15,603 nt of DNA from an uncultured Oscillibacter sp. (lineage in GTDB: Bacteria > Bacillota > Clostridia > Oscillospirales > Oscillospiraceae): the NCBI RefSeq assembly GCF_900544955.1, contig NZ_UQXD01000050.1:1-15603 (forward strand), read 5' to 3'. The translations under genes were made by a program, and so were the position numbers. Positions 6,852 to 14,034 of the stretch are shown here, in pieces. Each line of letters begins with the position of its first letter. Within the stretch, counting starts at the first letter, position 1. The notes under the pieces are model-generated. The model had not been told where the DNA came from. It saw only the letters and a program-made list of their open reading frames with translations, and made no database searches.

Positions 6852-7559
6852 TCAGTCCCCCTCGGCCAGGCGGTATCCCACGCCCACCTCCGTGAAGAGG
6901 TACTTGGGCTCGGCGGGGTTTTCCTCGATCTTGCGGCGGATGTTGGCCATGTTCACCCGGAGAATCTGGTTGTTGCCCCCGGCCCGGGGGCCCCACAGCT
7001 CCTTGATGATGGTGTCGTAGGTCAGGACCTTGCCGGCGTATTTGCCCAGAAGGGCCACGATGCGGAATTCGCTGAGGGTCAGGTGGACGTTCTCCCCCCG
7101 GACCAGGACCTGGTGCTTGTTGTAGTCGATGGTCAGCTCCCCCACGGTGTAGGTGCCCTGCTGGGCGATTTCGCTGTTGCCGGAGACGGTGCGGGTGTGG
7201 CGGATGGCGGTGCGGACCCGGGCCAGCAGCTCGTCGGTGCCGAAGGGCTTGGTGAGATAGTCGTCTGCGCCCAGGTCCAGGGCCGTCACCTTGTCCTTTT
7301 CATGGGACCGGGCGGAGACCACCACCACCGGCAGGCTGGACCAGCTGCGCAGCTGGCGGAGAATGTCCAGGCCGTCCATGTCCGGCAGGCCCAGGTCCAG
7401 AATGATGAGGTCCGGGCAGTGGGAGGAGATCATGGACTGGGCCTCGGCGCCGGAGCGGGCCAGAAGGGCCTCGTAGCCGTTGGTGTTCAGCACGGTGGAG
7501 ATGAAGTGGGCGATGCTCTTCTCGTCCTCCACAATCAAAATCTTTTCACGGATGTTCAT
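6852..7559 (-). CDS. KdpE-like response regulator (OmpR/PhoB family)
   Basis: This 235-residue protein has a receiver domain (about 5-118) and a C-terminal winged-helix DNA-binding domain (about 135-232). Receiver residues are all present: acidic pocket E11/D12, phospho-acceptor D55 in LIILDLGLPD, S82 and K104 in YLTKPF. The effector domain ends with the typical NIRRKIE ... YLFTEVGVGYRL. Both domains resemble KdpE. Its ATG lies inside the 3' end of the kinase gene (14-nt overlap), with GAGGAGG just upstream, indicating translational coupling. No kdpFABC potassium-pump genes are in the window, so the name KdpE should not be taken as proof of potassium control. The direct repeats upstream of the kinase and of the two PH-like genes are the type OmpR-family proteins bind and are candidate targets. 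Confidence 0.93.
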   Translation of the reverse strand: MNIREKILIVEDEKSIAHFISTVLNTNGYEALLARSGAEAQSMISSHCPDLIILDLGLPDMDGLDILRQLRSWSSLPVVVVSARSHEKDKVTALDLGADDYLTKPFGTDELLARVRTAIRHTRTVSGNSEIAQQGTYTVGELTIDYNKHQVLVRGENVHLTLSEFRIVALLGKYAGKVLTYDTIIKELWGPRAGGNNQILRVNMANIRRKIEENPAEPKYLFTEVGVGYRLAEGD

Positions 7560-8640
7560 AGGGTTCCTCCTCGTTGCTTAGCGGAAGCCGGAAGGAGAAC
7601 TCCGCCCCGGTTTCCAGATTGTGCGCGTCCATGGTGCCGCCGTGGGCCCTGACGACGGCCAGGCAGACGGACAGGCCCAGGCCCATGCTCCGCCTGCCGT
7701 CGCAGTCGGCGGATTCGTTGTGCTTCAGAGTGCCGTCAAAGAGGTTGGGCAGGGACTTTTCCGGAATGCCGCCGCCGTTGTCCCGGACGGAGAAGCGGGC
7801 ATAGTCGCCGTCCCGCCGGACGGAGAGGAAGATGTGGGAGGATTTTCCGTGGAAGACGGCGTTTTCCAGCAGGTTGGCGAGGACCTGCTCAATGAGGATG
7901 GGGTCCATGGGCACCAGCAGCAGCTCGTCGGGGGCCTCCACGGACACCGCCACGGCGGGGAATCGCTTGCGGAATTTCCGCACCGCCTCGCCCAAGACCT
8001 CCTCCGCGGCCTCGGGCTCCGTGGTGATGTGAGCCTGGTCCTCGCCGATGCGGGTGATGGAGAGCAGGTTTTCCACCACCCGGATCAGCCACTGGGCCTC
8101 GTCCCGGGCGTCCTCCAACAGCTCCCGCTGCTCCGGCAGGGAGAGACCGGGGTTTTCCAGCACCGCCGAGGTGGAGCCCACGATGGAGGTCAGGGGGGTG
8201 CGGATGTCATGGGACACGGAGCGCAGGAGGTTGGCCCGCATCTTCTCCTTCTCCCCCTCGCTGCGCAGGCGCTCCTGCTGGCGGACCTGGGTGGTGAGGG
8301 CGCTGGTGATGACGGACACCGCCAGGAAGGTGAAAAAGGTCAGCGGGTAGCCGGAGATGGAGAAGTTCACCGACCAGTAGGGGTATGTAAAGATGAAGTT
8401 GACGCAGACCACGGCGGCCACCGAGGCGATGAGGCCGAAGAGGTAGCCGGAGGTCAGGCGGGAGATCAGCAGCACCGCCAGCACGAACACCGGGGAGGCG
8501 AAGCCGTCGCTGCTGTCCGCCATTTGCAGCAGGATGCACAGCTCCGCCGCGCAGAAGAGGATGACGCCGGTGATGAGCAGGTCCCGCCAGGAGAGGGGAA
8601 ACCAGGCCGCAATGCGGGATTTGGGTCGTTGTAACTGCAT
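7546..8640 (-). CDS. KdpD-like sensor histidine kinase lacking the N-terminal KdpD/USP domains
   Basis: This 364-residue membrane kinase corresponds to the C-terminal half of KdpD. Four closely packed membrane segments (about 20-40, 50-65, 67-84, 98-117, DUF4118-like) are followed by a dimerisation/phosphoacceptor domain with SVSHDIRTPLTS (H144), then a HATPase domain with N-box N260, G1 DNGGGIP (287-293) and G2 GLGLS (320-324). Full KdpD is about 900 residues with a KdpD sensor domain and a USP domain; these are absent. The region upstream is a normal promoter and not coding remnants, so this is a naturally short type and not a truncation in place. ATG 8640 has AGGAGG about 6 nt upstream. 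It is the first gene of the two-gene operon with the response regulator. Confidence 0.92.
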   Translation of the reverse strand: MQLQRPKSRIAAWFPLSWRDLLITGVILFCAAELCILLQMADSSDGFASPVFVLAVLLISRLTSGYLFGLIASVAAVVCVNFIFTYPYWSVNFSISGYPLTFFTFLAVSVITSALTTQVRQQERLRSEGEKEKMRANLLRSVSHDIRTPLTSIVGSTSAVLENPGLSLPEQRELLEDARDEAQWLIRVVENLLSITRIGEDQAHITTEPEAAEEVLGEAVRKFRKRFPAVAVSVEAPDELLLVPMDPILIEQVLANLLENAVFHGKSSHIFLSVRRDGDYARFSVRDNGGGIPEKSLPNLFDGTLKHNESADCDGRRSMGLGLSVCLAVVRAHGGTMDAHNLETGAEFSFRLPLSNEEEPYEHP

Positions 8641-8681
8641 AGGAAGCCTCCTGCCGCCGGGCGGCACACATGATATACCTC

Positions 8682-8714
8682 ATTATAACATAGATGCCGT
8701 TAAGGTGCCGCTAA
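8682..8714 (-). promoter_or_regulatory. Kinase operon promoter with direct-repeat operator
   Basis: On the minus strand a perfect TATAAT (8687-8682) has no recognisable -35 box (CGGCAC at 17-bp spacing). In its place lies a direct repeat TTAGCG-N5-TTAACG (8714-8698), ending 10 nt before the -10. A poor -35 with an overlapping OmpR/PhoP-type repeat is the usual look of a regulator-activated promoter. The leader would be about 35 nt. Confidence 0.6.
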
Positions 8715-8718
8715 TAAA

Positions 8719-8784
8719 TTCACAAGGTCTTAACAGAAGGGCGGCGGGAATTGGCAGCGGCTGAGCGACGGGGGCGTGTATGAT
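8719..8784 (+). promoter_or_regulatory. Promoter region of PH-like gene 1, copy A of a duplicated control region
   Basis: A direct repeat TTCACA-N5-TTAACA (8719-8735, 11-bp period), a conserved TTGGCA block (8751-8756) and a TATGAT -10 (8779-8784) lie just upstream of the gene. The same elements at identical spacing occur at 9470-9535. TTGGCA is 22 bp from the -10, too far for an ordinary -35. Confidence 0.6.
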
Positions 8785-8812
8785 GAGGCAAACGGCAGGG
8801 GGAGGCGGCGCA

Positions 8813-9382
8813 ATGGACCAGGTGGAGCGGTATCTGCGGCGGGGGGAGCGCATCTGCTGGCAGGGAGAGACCGGGCGGTTCCGGCTGCTGGAGCCGGACG
8901 TCCGGGGGCTGGTGCTGGGCAAATGGGTGGGCACCGGGGCGGCGGGCGCGGCGCTGCTGGCTCTGTACCTGGGGGAGCAGGCCTGGAATCCCTGGGCGGC
9001 GGGGGCCATCCTGCTGGGGACGTGCCTGCTGCTGCTCTCCCCGGTGCTGGAGTGGGACGAGCTGCGGGGCCAGCGGTACTGGATGACGGATCAGCGGGTA
9101 CTTGTGATGACCAAGGACCGCCGCCTCTACGCCATGGAGCGCCGGGAGGTCCGCTATATCCGGGTGGTCCGGCGGCGGGACGGGCAGGACTGCCTGGTGC
9201 TGAGCCGGGACGGCTTTCCGGAGGCGGAGGGGCAGCTGCGGTGGTACGCCTGCCATCCCAAGAGCCGGCAGCACCGGGGAGAGGCGGAGGCCAGGCCGGT
9301 GGGGCTGGTGCTCTACGGCGTGCAGAATGCGGACGAGGCCCTGGACTGCCTGGAGGGGTGGGACGGCCCCACCGCCGCCTGA
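8813..9382 (+). CDS. Membrane-anchored bacterial PH-like domain protein, paralog 1
   Basis: This 189-residue protein is of unknown function. Visible layout: a short conserved head YLRRGERICWQ (7-17), two hydrophobic segments (about 35-53 and 61-79) forming a membrane hairpin, then a soluble domain starting at YWMTDQRVLVMTKD (89-102). That motif is typical of bacterial PH (bPH) domains, where it begins the first strands of the barrel. The C-terminal part includes DCLVLS, RWYACHP and LYGVQNADEAL. It is clearly homologous to the next gene over its whole length. I chose ATG 8813 because GGGGGAGG (8798-8805) lies 7 nt upstream and the start matches the paralog. In-frame ATG 8780 overlaps the predicted -10. 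The bPH label rests on motif impression; function may be at the envelope. Confidence 0.75.
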   Translation: MDQVERYLRRGERICWQGETGRFRLLEPDVRGLVLGKWVGTGAAGAALLALYLGEQAWNPWAAGAILLGTCLLLLSPVLEWDELRGQRYWMTDQRVLVMTKDRRLYAMERREVRYIRVVRRRDGQDCLVLSRDGFPEAEGQLRWYACHPKSRQHRGEAEARPVGLVLYGVQNADEALDCLEGWDGPTAA

Positions 9383-9395
9383 GCGGGAAGCGTAT

Positions 9396-9431
9396 GGGGG
9401 ATTGCCCGAGGCAATCTCCCCCTCTTTTTTT
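9396..9431 (+). terminator. Intrinsic terminator after PH-like gene 1
   Basis: GGGGGATTGCC (9396-9406) pairs with GGCAATCTCCCCC (9410-9422) with a 2-nt bulge and a CGA loop. TC and seven T residues (9425-9431) follow. It separates the two paralogs transcriptionally. Confidence 0.9.
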
Positions 9432-9469
9432 CGGGGTGTTTAGAAAATTGAACGGCGGAGCGGGTTCGC

Positions 9470-9535
9470 TTCACGGGGCCTTAACGAAAGCGGCGGCCGG
9501 ATTGGCAGCGGCCAAACGGGAGGGCGTGCTATGAT
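9470..9535 (+). promoter_or_regulatory. Promoter region of PH-like gene 2, copy B of a duplicated control region
   Basis: The direct repeat TTCACG-N5-TTAACG (9470-9486), a TTGGCA block (9502-9507) and TATGAT (9530-9535), preceded by TGC to make an extended -10, repeat the layout at 8719-8784 with the same 66-nt span. The leader from here to the start codon is about 40 nt. Confidence 0.6.
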
Positions 9536-9577
9536 AAGGATACAATCAATCACGGAAAAAGGAGCGTGCAGAAGAGT

Positions 9578-10153
9578 ATGGAAAAGAAGCTGAATGAGTA
9601 CCTGCGTGAGGGCGAGCGGATCCGGTGGCAAAGCCAGACGGAGGACTTCCCCCTGATGGACAACGGCAGCAAGATGCGGATTTTGTGGAAGTGGGCGCTG
9701 ACCCTGATCATCGGCGGCGGGCTGCTCATCGCCCATATTGCGACCCAGGCGGAGATTCGGATGAGCTTTGTGGGCATTGTGCTGGTGTGCATGGCCGTGG
9801 TGGCGGTGACGCCCTTTTTCGAGAGAAACGGCCTGAGGAAGAGCCGCTACTGGATTACGGACCAGCGGGTGATCCAGATGACCAAGGACAAGATTTTCTA
9901 CTATATGGACCTGGAGGATGTGGACCGCTTTGAGATCATGAGCGATCTGACCGTCAAGGACTGCCTGGCCGTGGGAAGCGCCGTGTTTGAGGAGGCGAAG
10001 AAGTATCCCCGCTGGCGGGCCAGCCATCCCATGGAGGACCCGGAGGCCATGAAGAACCGGGACCATGTGGACGGGATGCTGATGTACAACATCGCCAACG
10101 CCTCCGCCGCCGCGGCCCTTTTGAAGGAGCTGGGCCACCGGCGCGCCGCATAA
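9578..10153 (+). CDS. Membrane-anchored bacterial PH-like domain protein, paralog 2
   Basis: This 191-residue paralog of the preceding gene has the same order of parts: head YLREGERIRWQ (8-18), two hydrophobic segments (about 38-56 and 62-80), the bPH-like motif YWITDQRVIQMTKD (91-104), and a C-terminal part with DCLAVGS, RWRASHP and a closing NASAAAALL helix. Its codon and residue use are less GC-driven than paralog 1 (more K, I, M and N), suggesting different rates or histories. I chose ATG 9578 by alignment with paralog 1. The strong AAGGAG (9559-9564) is 13 nt away, and a GTG at 9566 is too close to it, so the start is less certain. It has its own promoter and terminator. Function unknown. 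Confidence 0.75.
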   Translation: MEKKLNEYLREGERIRWQSQTEDFPLMDNGSKMRILWKWALTLIIGGGLLIAHIATQAEIRMSFVGIVLVCMAVVAVTPFFERNGLRKSRYWITDQRVIQMTKDKIFYYMDLEDVDRFEIMSDLTVKDCLAVGSAVFEEAKKYPRWRASHPMEDPEAMKNRDHVDGMLMYNIANASAAAALLKELGHRRAA

Positions 10154-10180
10154 ACGCATACAAGAGAAGAATCCACGAGA

Positions 10181-10211
10181 CCGCCGCGGGCTGCTGCCCG
10201 CGGCGGTTTTT
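10181..10211 (+). terminator. Intrinsic terminator after PH-like gene 2
   Basis: A perfect 11-bp stem (10181-10191 with 10196-10206) has a TGCT loop and is followed by TTTTT (10207-10211). It marks the end of host-type genes before the phage module. Confidence 0.93.
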
Positions 10212-10312
10212 GCGCTTTTTTGAAAAAACTTTCCCCGGAGGGGCATGGGGGCGTGCAACTTTTCGGCGGGGAGGGGCTATGGGTGTAAGGACTTGGGAAG
10301 GAGAGCGGGACG

Positions 10313-10789
10313 ATGGGAAAGCAGCGGGACAACGAGACCTTCTGCCGGGTGTATTTGCAGACCATGGACCCGGAGCGGGCGGCTGCCGCCGTGGGCCGCG
10401 GGGACGGCTTTGCCGCATTGGGCACCGAGGCGGTGCGCGCCCGGCTGGAGTGGATGCGGGGTTGGGCCGCCGGACAGGTACAGCGGGAGGACGCGGTGCG
10501 GCGGCTGGCGCAGCTGGCCTTCGGCCGGGCCAACGACGCGGTGAAACTGGCGCTCCACGCCGGGGAGGTGGACCCGGAGACGCTGGACCTCTCCGCCGTG
10601 TCGGAGTTCCGGGTGACGGACAAGGGCGGCGTGGAGGTGAAACTGGTGGACCGGGTGCGGGCGCTGGAGACGCTGTGCGGCCTTCTGGAGCGGTGCGGCG
10701 GAGACGAGGCGGAGGCGCTGTACCGGGCGCTGGAGGACGGCGGAGAGGGGGAGCAGGGCTACGGATCGGATTCTGCGCTTCTCCCCTAA
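10313..10789 (+). CDS. Phage terminase small subunit (TerS-like)
   Basis: This 158-residue protein lies immediately upstream of the large terminase, the position of TerS, which recognises phage DNA and hands it to the packaging motor. The N-terminal part (about 1-45) has DNETFCRVYLQTMDPERAAAAVG, like the opening helix-turn-helix of Terminase_2 proteins. The middle is helical and charged, including AFGRANDAVKLALHAGE. The segment VSEFRVTDKGGVEVKLVDRVRALETLCG (94-121) resembles the C-terminal oligomerisation region of these proteins (target, then K..D+..AL..L.). ATG 10313 follows AAGGAG at 8 nt. The 3' end overlaps or abuts the start of the large subunit in a different frame. The call rests on position and these features, without strict motifs. 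Confidence 0.78.
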   Translation: MGKQRDNETFCRVYLQTMDPERAAAAVGRGDGFAALGTEAVRARLEWMRGWAAGQVQREDAVRRLAQLAFGRANDAVKLALHAGEVDPETLDLSAVSEFRVTDKGGVEVKLVDRVRALETLCGLLERCGGDEAEALYRALEDGGEGEQGYGSDSALLP

Positions 10790-10799
10790 GCAGCGGGAG

Positions 10800-11999
10800 G
10801 TGCTCTCCTGGTGGCGGCGGGAGGATGTGGACACGCTGCTGTGCGACGGGGCCGTGCGCAGCGGGAAGACCTTTTCCATGGGGCTGTCCTTTTTCTTGTG
10901 GGCCCAGCGGCGCTTCGACGGGCGGCAGTTTGGCCTGTGCGGCAAGACCATCGCCTCCATGCGGCGGAACCTGCTGACGGAGCTGGTGCCCTACCTCCGG
11001 CGGCTGGGCATGCATGTGACGGAGCGGCGGTCGGAACAGCTGCTGGTGGTGCGGTACGGCGGCCATGAGAACCGCTTTTTGCTCTTCGGGGGGCGGGACG
11101 AGTCCAGCGCCGCCCTGATCCAGGGCAGTACCCTGGCGGGGGTGCTGCTGGACGAGGCGGCGCTGATGCCCCGGAGCTTTGTGGAGCAGGCCTGCGCCCG
11201 GTGCAGCGTGCCGGGGAGCCGGCTGTGGCTCAACTGCAACCCGGAGGGGCCCCAGCACTGGCTGTACCGGGAGTGGATTTTAAAGGCGGCGGAGCGGCGG
11301 ACGCTGTACCTCCACTTCACCATGGAGGACAACCCCGCCCTGCCCGCCGCTGTCCGGGAGCGCTACCACCGGGCCTACACCGGCGTGTTCTACCGGCGGT
11401 TTGTGCTGGGGGAGTGGACAGCGGCCCAGGGGCTGGTGTACGACTTCTTCGACCGGCGGCGGGACGCGGCGGAGGTGCCGGTGGGGCCCTTTGCCGAGTG
11501 GCGCATCTCTGTGGACTACGGGACGGCCAACCCGGCGTCCTTCGGGCTGTGGGGCAGGCTGGGGGAGACCTGGTACCGGGTGGAGGAGTTTTACTACGAC
11601 TCCCGAAAGGCCGGGCGGCAGAAGACCGACGCAGAGTACGCGGCGGATTTGAAGGCCCTGGCCGGGGAGCGGGAGATCCGGCGGGTGATTGTGGACCCGT
11701 CGGCGGCCAGCTTCATCGAGGCGCTGCGGCGCCAGGGGTTCCGGGTGGTCCGGGCGGACAACGACGTGGCCGACGGCATCCGGGTGACGGCGGATTTGCT
11801 GCGGCGGGGGCGGCTGGCGCTGTGCCGGAGCTGCGGGGACTGCCTGCGGGAGATGGAGCTCTACCGCTGGGAGGAGGGGGGGCGGGACGCCCCCCGGAAG
11901 GAGCACGACCACGCCATGGACGACATGCGGTATTTCGCCATGGACCTGGCGGGGGACCGGGAGGGCTTTGCGGCCACCTGGGTGGAACGGCGGATTTGA
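10800..11999 (+). CDS. Phage terminase large subunit (TerL), PBSX-like
   Basis: This is the packaging ATPase-nuclease that cuts concatemeric DNA and drives it into the prohead. From GTG 10800 it is 399 residues. Walker A is GAVRSGKT (17-24), Walker B is VLLDEA (115-120) and the coupling motif is LNCNPEG (144-150). The RNase-H-like nuclease carries D239 (SVDYG), D299 (IVDPS) and D374/D375 (HAMDDMRY), so both activities look intact. The true N-terminus is probably longer: the frame upstream reads RFSPKQREV directly before residue 1, which looks like the usual TerL opening. No ATG, GTG or TTG exists between the stop at 10638 and 10800, only ATT 10770 and CTG 10773. GTG 10800 also lacks a well-spaced ribosome site. 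The portal gene follows after 4 nt. Confidence 0.93.
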   Translation: MLSWWRREDVDTLLCDGAVRSGKTFSMGLSFFLWAQRRFDGRQFGLCGKTIASMRRNLLTELVPYLRRLGMHVTERRSEQLLVVRYGGHENRFLLFGGRDESSAALIQGSTLAGVLLDEAALMPRSFVEQACARCSVPGSRLWLNCNPEGPQHWLYREWILKAAERRTLYLHFTMEDNPALPAAVRERYHRAYTGVFYRRFVLGEWTAAQGLVYDFFDRRRDAAEVPVGPFAEWRISVDYGTANPASFGLWGRLGETWYRVEEFYYDSRKAGRQKTDAEYAADLKALAGEREIRRVIVDPSAASFIEALRRQGFRVVRADNDVADGIRVTADLLRRGRLALCRSCGDCLREMELYRWEEGGRDAPRKEHDHAMDDMRYFAMDLAGDREGFAATWVERRI

Positions 12000-12003
12000 G
12001 GAA

Positions 12004-13164
12004 ATGGGGGATGGAAGGGTGAATTGGCTGAAACGGCGGGAGAGAGCGGCCGCGGCGCCGGTGCAGCTGCGGGACGGGGAGCGGCATCCCTTCGGCGCGC
12101 TGCGGGAGACCGTGCCGCTGCAGGGCGGACAGACGCGGCTGTACCGGGCGGTGCGGGAGGCGGTGCCGGTGGTGGACGCCGCCATCTACAAGCTGATCCG
12201 CATGACCGGCGGCGTCACCGCCGCGTGCACGGATCCGGCGGCGGAGGCGGCGCTGGAGCGGTTTTTGCGGACCGTGCCCGCCGGGCGGGGACAGTACGGC
12301 ATCAACGCGTTTTTGGACTGCTATCTGGACTCCCTGCTGACCTGCGGCAGGGCGGTGGGGGAGATGGTGCCCTGCCGGGGGAACCGGGATATCGGAGCCC
12401 TGCTGTGCGGCAGGGTGGAGGACATCGAGATCCGGGAGGGGGAACACCCCCTGGATTTCACCATCTGCGGCCCGGACGAGCAGGGACGGATGACGCCGCT
12501 GCCCTGCCAGGAGCTGTTGCTGTTCACGCCGCTGAACCCAGAGGCGGACAGCCCCTACGGCGTGTCGCTGCTGCGCTCGCTGCCCTTTTTGGCAGACATT
12601 TTGATGCGGATTTACCACACCGTGGGCGTCAACTGGGAGCGGTGCGGCAACGTGCGATTCGCCGTGACCTGCCGGAACGGGGAGAACGCCGCCCAGCGGA
12701 GCCGGGAGCTGGCCGGGGAGTGGTCCCGGGCCATGCAGGAGACCCGGGGCGGCAGCGTGCGGGACTTTGTGGCGGTGGGGGACGTGGAGATCCGGGTCAT
12801 CGGCGCGGACGCCCCCATCCTGGACAGCGAGGTGCCGGTGCGGCAGATTTTGGAGCAGATTGTGGCCAAGACCGGCATTCCGCCCTTTATGTTGGGGCTG
12901 AACTGGAACTCCACGGAGCGGATGAGCACCCAGCAGGCGGACCTTTTGACCACGGAGATCACCGCCATCCGCCGGACGCTGACCCCGGTGGTGGAGCGCA
13001 TCTGCCGCCTGTGGCTGCGGATGCAGGGCTTTTCCTGCGCCTTCCGGGTGGAGTGGGACGAGATCAACCTCCAGGACGAGGTGGAGGAGGCCCGGGCGGC
13101 GCTCTACCGGGAGCAGACCCGGCGGCTGCGGATTGAAAACGAGCGAATGGAGGGGAAGCGATGA
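12004..13164 (+). CDS. Phage portal protein
   Basis: This 386-residue protein, placed between TerL and the prohead protease, has the look of a portal, the dodecameric ring at the capsid vertex through which DNA enters. Supporting segments are an early VPVVDAAIYKLIRMTGG (55-70, portals start with paired helices around a V..AI..IA/K pattern), LLFTPLNPEADSPYGVSLLRS (172-192), the LADILMRIYHTVG helix (197-208), and TGIPPFMLG (290-298), the classic portal ending motif before the C-terminal helical crown. ATG 12004 was chosen; the GAGG just upstream is close, and GTG 12019 with GGGGGA 7 nt away is an alternative. The stop overlaps the protease start by 4 nt (ATGA), indicating translational coupling. 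Confidence 0.85.
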   Translation: MGDGRVNWLKRRERAAAAPVQLRDGERHPFGALRETVPLQGGQTRLYRAVREAVPVVDAAIYKLIRMTGGVTAACTDPAAEAALERFLRTVPAGRGQYGINAFLDCYLDSLLTCGRAVGEMVPCRGNRDIGALLCGRVEDIEIREGEHPLDFTICGPDEQGRMTPLPCQELLLFTPLNPEADSPYGVSLLRSLPFLADILMRIYHTVGVNWERCGNVRFAVTCRNGENAAQRSRELAGEWSRAMQETRGGSVRDFVAVGDVEIRVIGADAPILDSEVPVRQILEQIVAKTGIPPFMLGLNWNSTERMSTQQADLLTTEITAIRRTLTPVVERICRLWLRMQGFSCAFRVEWDEINLQDEVEEARAALYREQTRRLRIENERMEGKR

Positions 13165-14009
13165 TGGACATGGGAGAGGAGCTGGAACGGATCAACCGGT
13201 TTGCCAAGGCGGAGCTGACGGCGGAGCAGGTGTACTGCTTCAGCGTCCGGCTGTGCGACAACGAGGTGGACCGGGACTTTGAGCGGTTTGCCCCGGAGGG
13301 CTTGGAACAGCTGGGCGAGCTGTTTCTGGGCAAGAGCGGCCTGTTCGACCACCAGTGGTCCGCCCAGGGGCAGACTGCCCGCATCTACCGCACGGAGGTG
13401 GTGGAGGAGCCCGGGCGGGTGACGGCGGCGGGGGACGGCTATCGCTGGCTGAAGGGCTGGGCCTACCTGCTGCGGACGGAGAAGAACGCGGACCTCATTG
13501 CCGAGATCGAGGGCGGCATCAAAAAGGAGGTGAGCGTGGGGTGCAGCATGGGCGGCAGCGTGTGCTCTATCTGCGGCGGGACCGGAGGCGGCTGCCAGCA
13601 CGCCAAGGGGCAGACCTATGGCGGAAAGCTGTGCTTTTGGGAGCTGCGGGAGCCGCTGGACGCCTACGAGTGGTCCTTTGTGGCGGTGCCCGCCCAGCGG
13701 AGCGCCGGTGTGGTGAAGCGGTTTGGCCGGGAGAGCGAGGAGACGGCCCGGCTGCGCCGCCAGGCGGCACTGGGCGAGCGGTATTTGCAGGGGCTGCGAA
13801 AGGAAGTGGTCCGCCTTGCCATGCTGGCGGACGACGATTTGGACGGACAGGTGTTTTCCAAGGCGGCGGAGCGGCTGGAGGAGCCGGAGCTGCTGGAGCT
13901 GAAGCGGGCCTACGAGGCCCGGGCGGACCGGCGGTTTGCCCCGGCGCCCCAGCTGCGGGGGCGGCGAGAGATGGTCCAGGGAGAAGCGGAGCGGGCATTC
14001 CTCGTCTGA
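13161..14009 (+). CDS. Phage prohead maturation protease with cysteine-rich insertion
   Basis: This 282-residue protein between portal and capsid genes resembles HK97/XkdF-type (S78-like) prohead proteases, which cut scaffold and capsid N-termini during head maturation. Candidate catalytic residues are H64 in GLFDHQW and S125 in KEVSVGCSM, followed by WSFVAVPAQR, a typical segment after the catalytic core. Between the serine and that segment lies an insertion with C135-x2-C138-x6-C145-x-H147, plus C128 and C158, that looks like a small zinc-binding knuckle. Residues 190-282 are charged and helical and may act as a built-in scaffold. The start ATG 13161 overlaps the portal stop and follows GGAGGGG. 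The protease call is by position and pattern, and catalytic residues are inferred. Confidence 0.75.
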   Translation: MMDMGEELERINRFAKAELTAEQVYCFSVRLCDNEVDRDFERFAPEGLEQLGELFLGKSGLFDHQWSAQGQTARIYRTEVVEEPGRVTAAGDGYRWLKGWAYLLRTEKNADLIAEIEGGIKKEVSVGCSMGGSVCSICGGTGGGCQHAKGQTYGGKLCFWELREPLDAYEWSFVAVPAQRSAGVVKRFGRESEETARLRRQAALGERYLQGLRKEVVRLAMLADDDLDGQVFSKAAERLEEPELLELKRAYEARADRRFAPAPQLRGRREMVQGEAERAFLV

Positions 14010-14034
14010 GGGACGGGAGAGAAAGGGAGGAAAT

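Noticed and set aside
10784..10790. Programmed +1 frameshift as the definite TerS-TerL link
   Set aside because: The CCC-TAA context is suggestive, but the TerL-like FSPKQ residues are already encoded before this point in the TerL frame, favouring an independent start. Kept only as an alternative in the findings.
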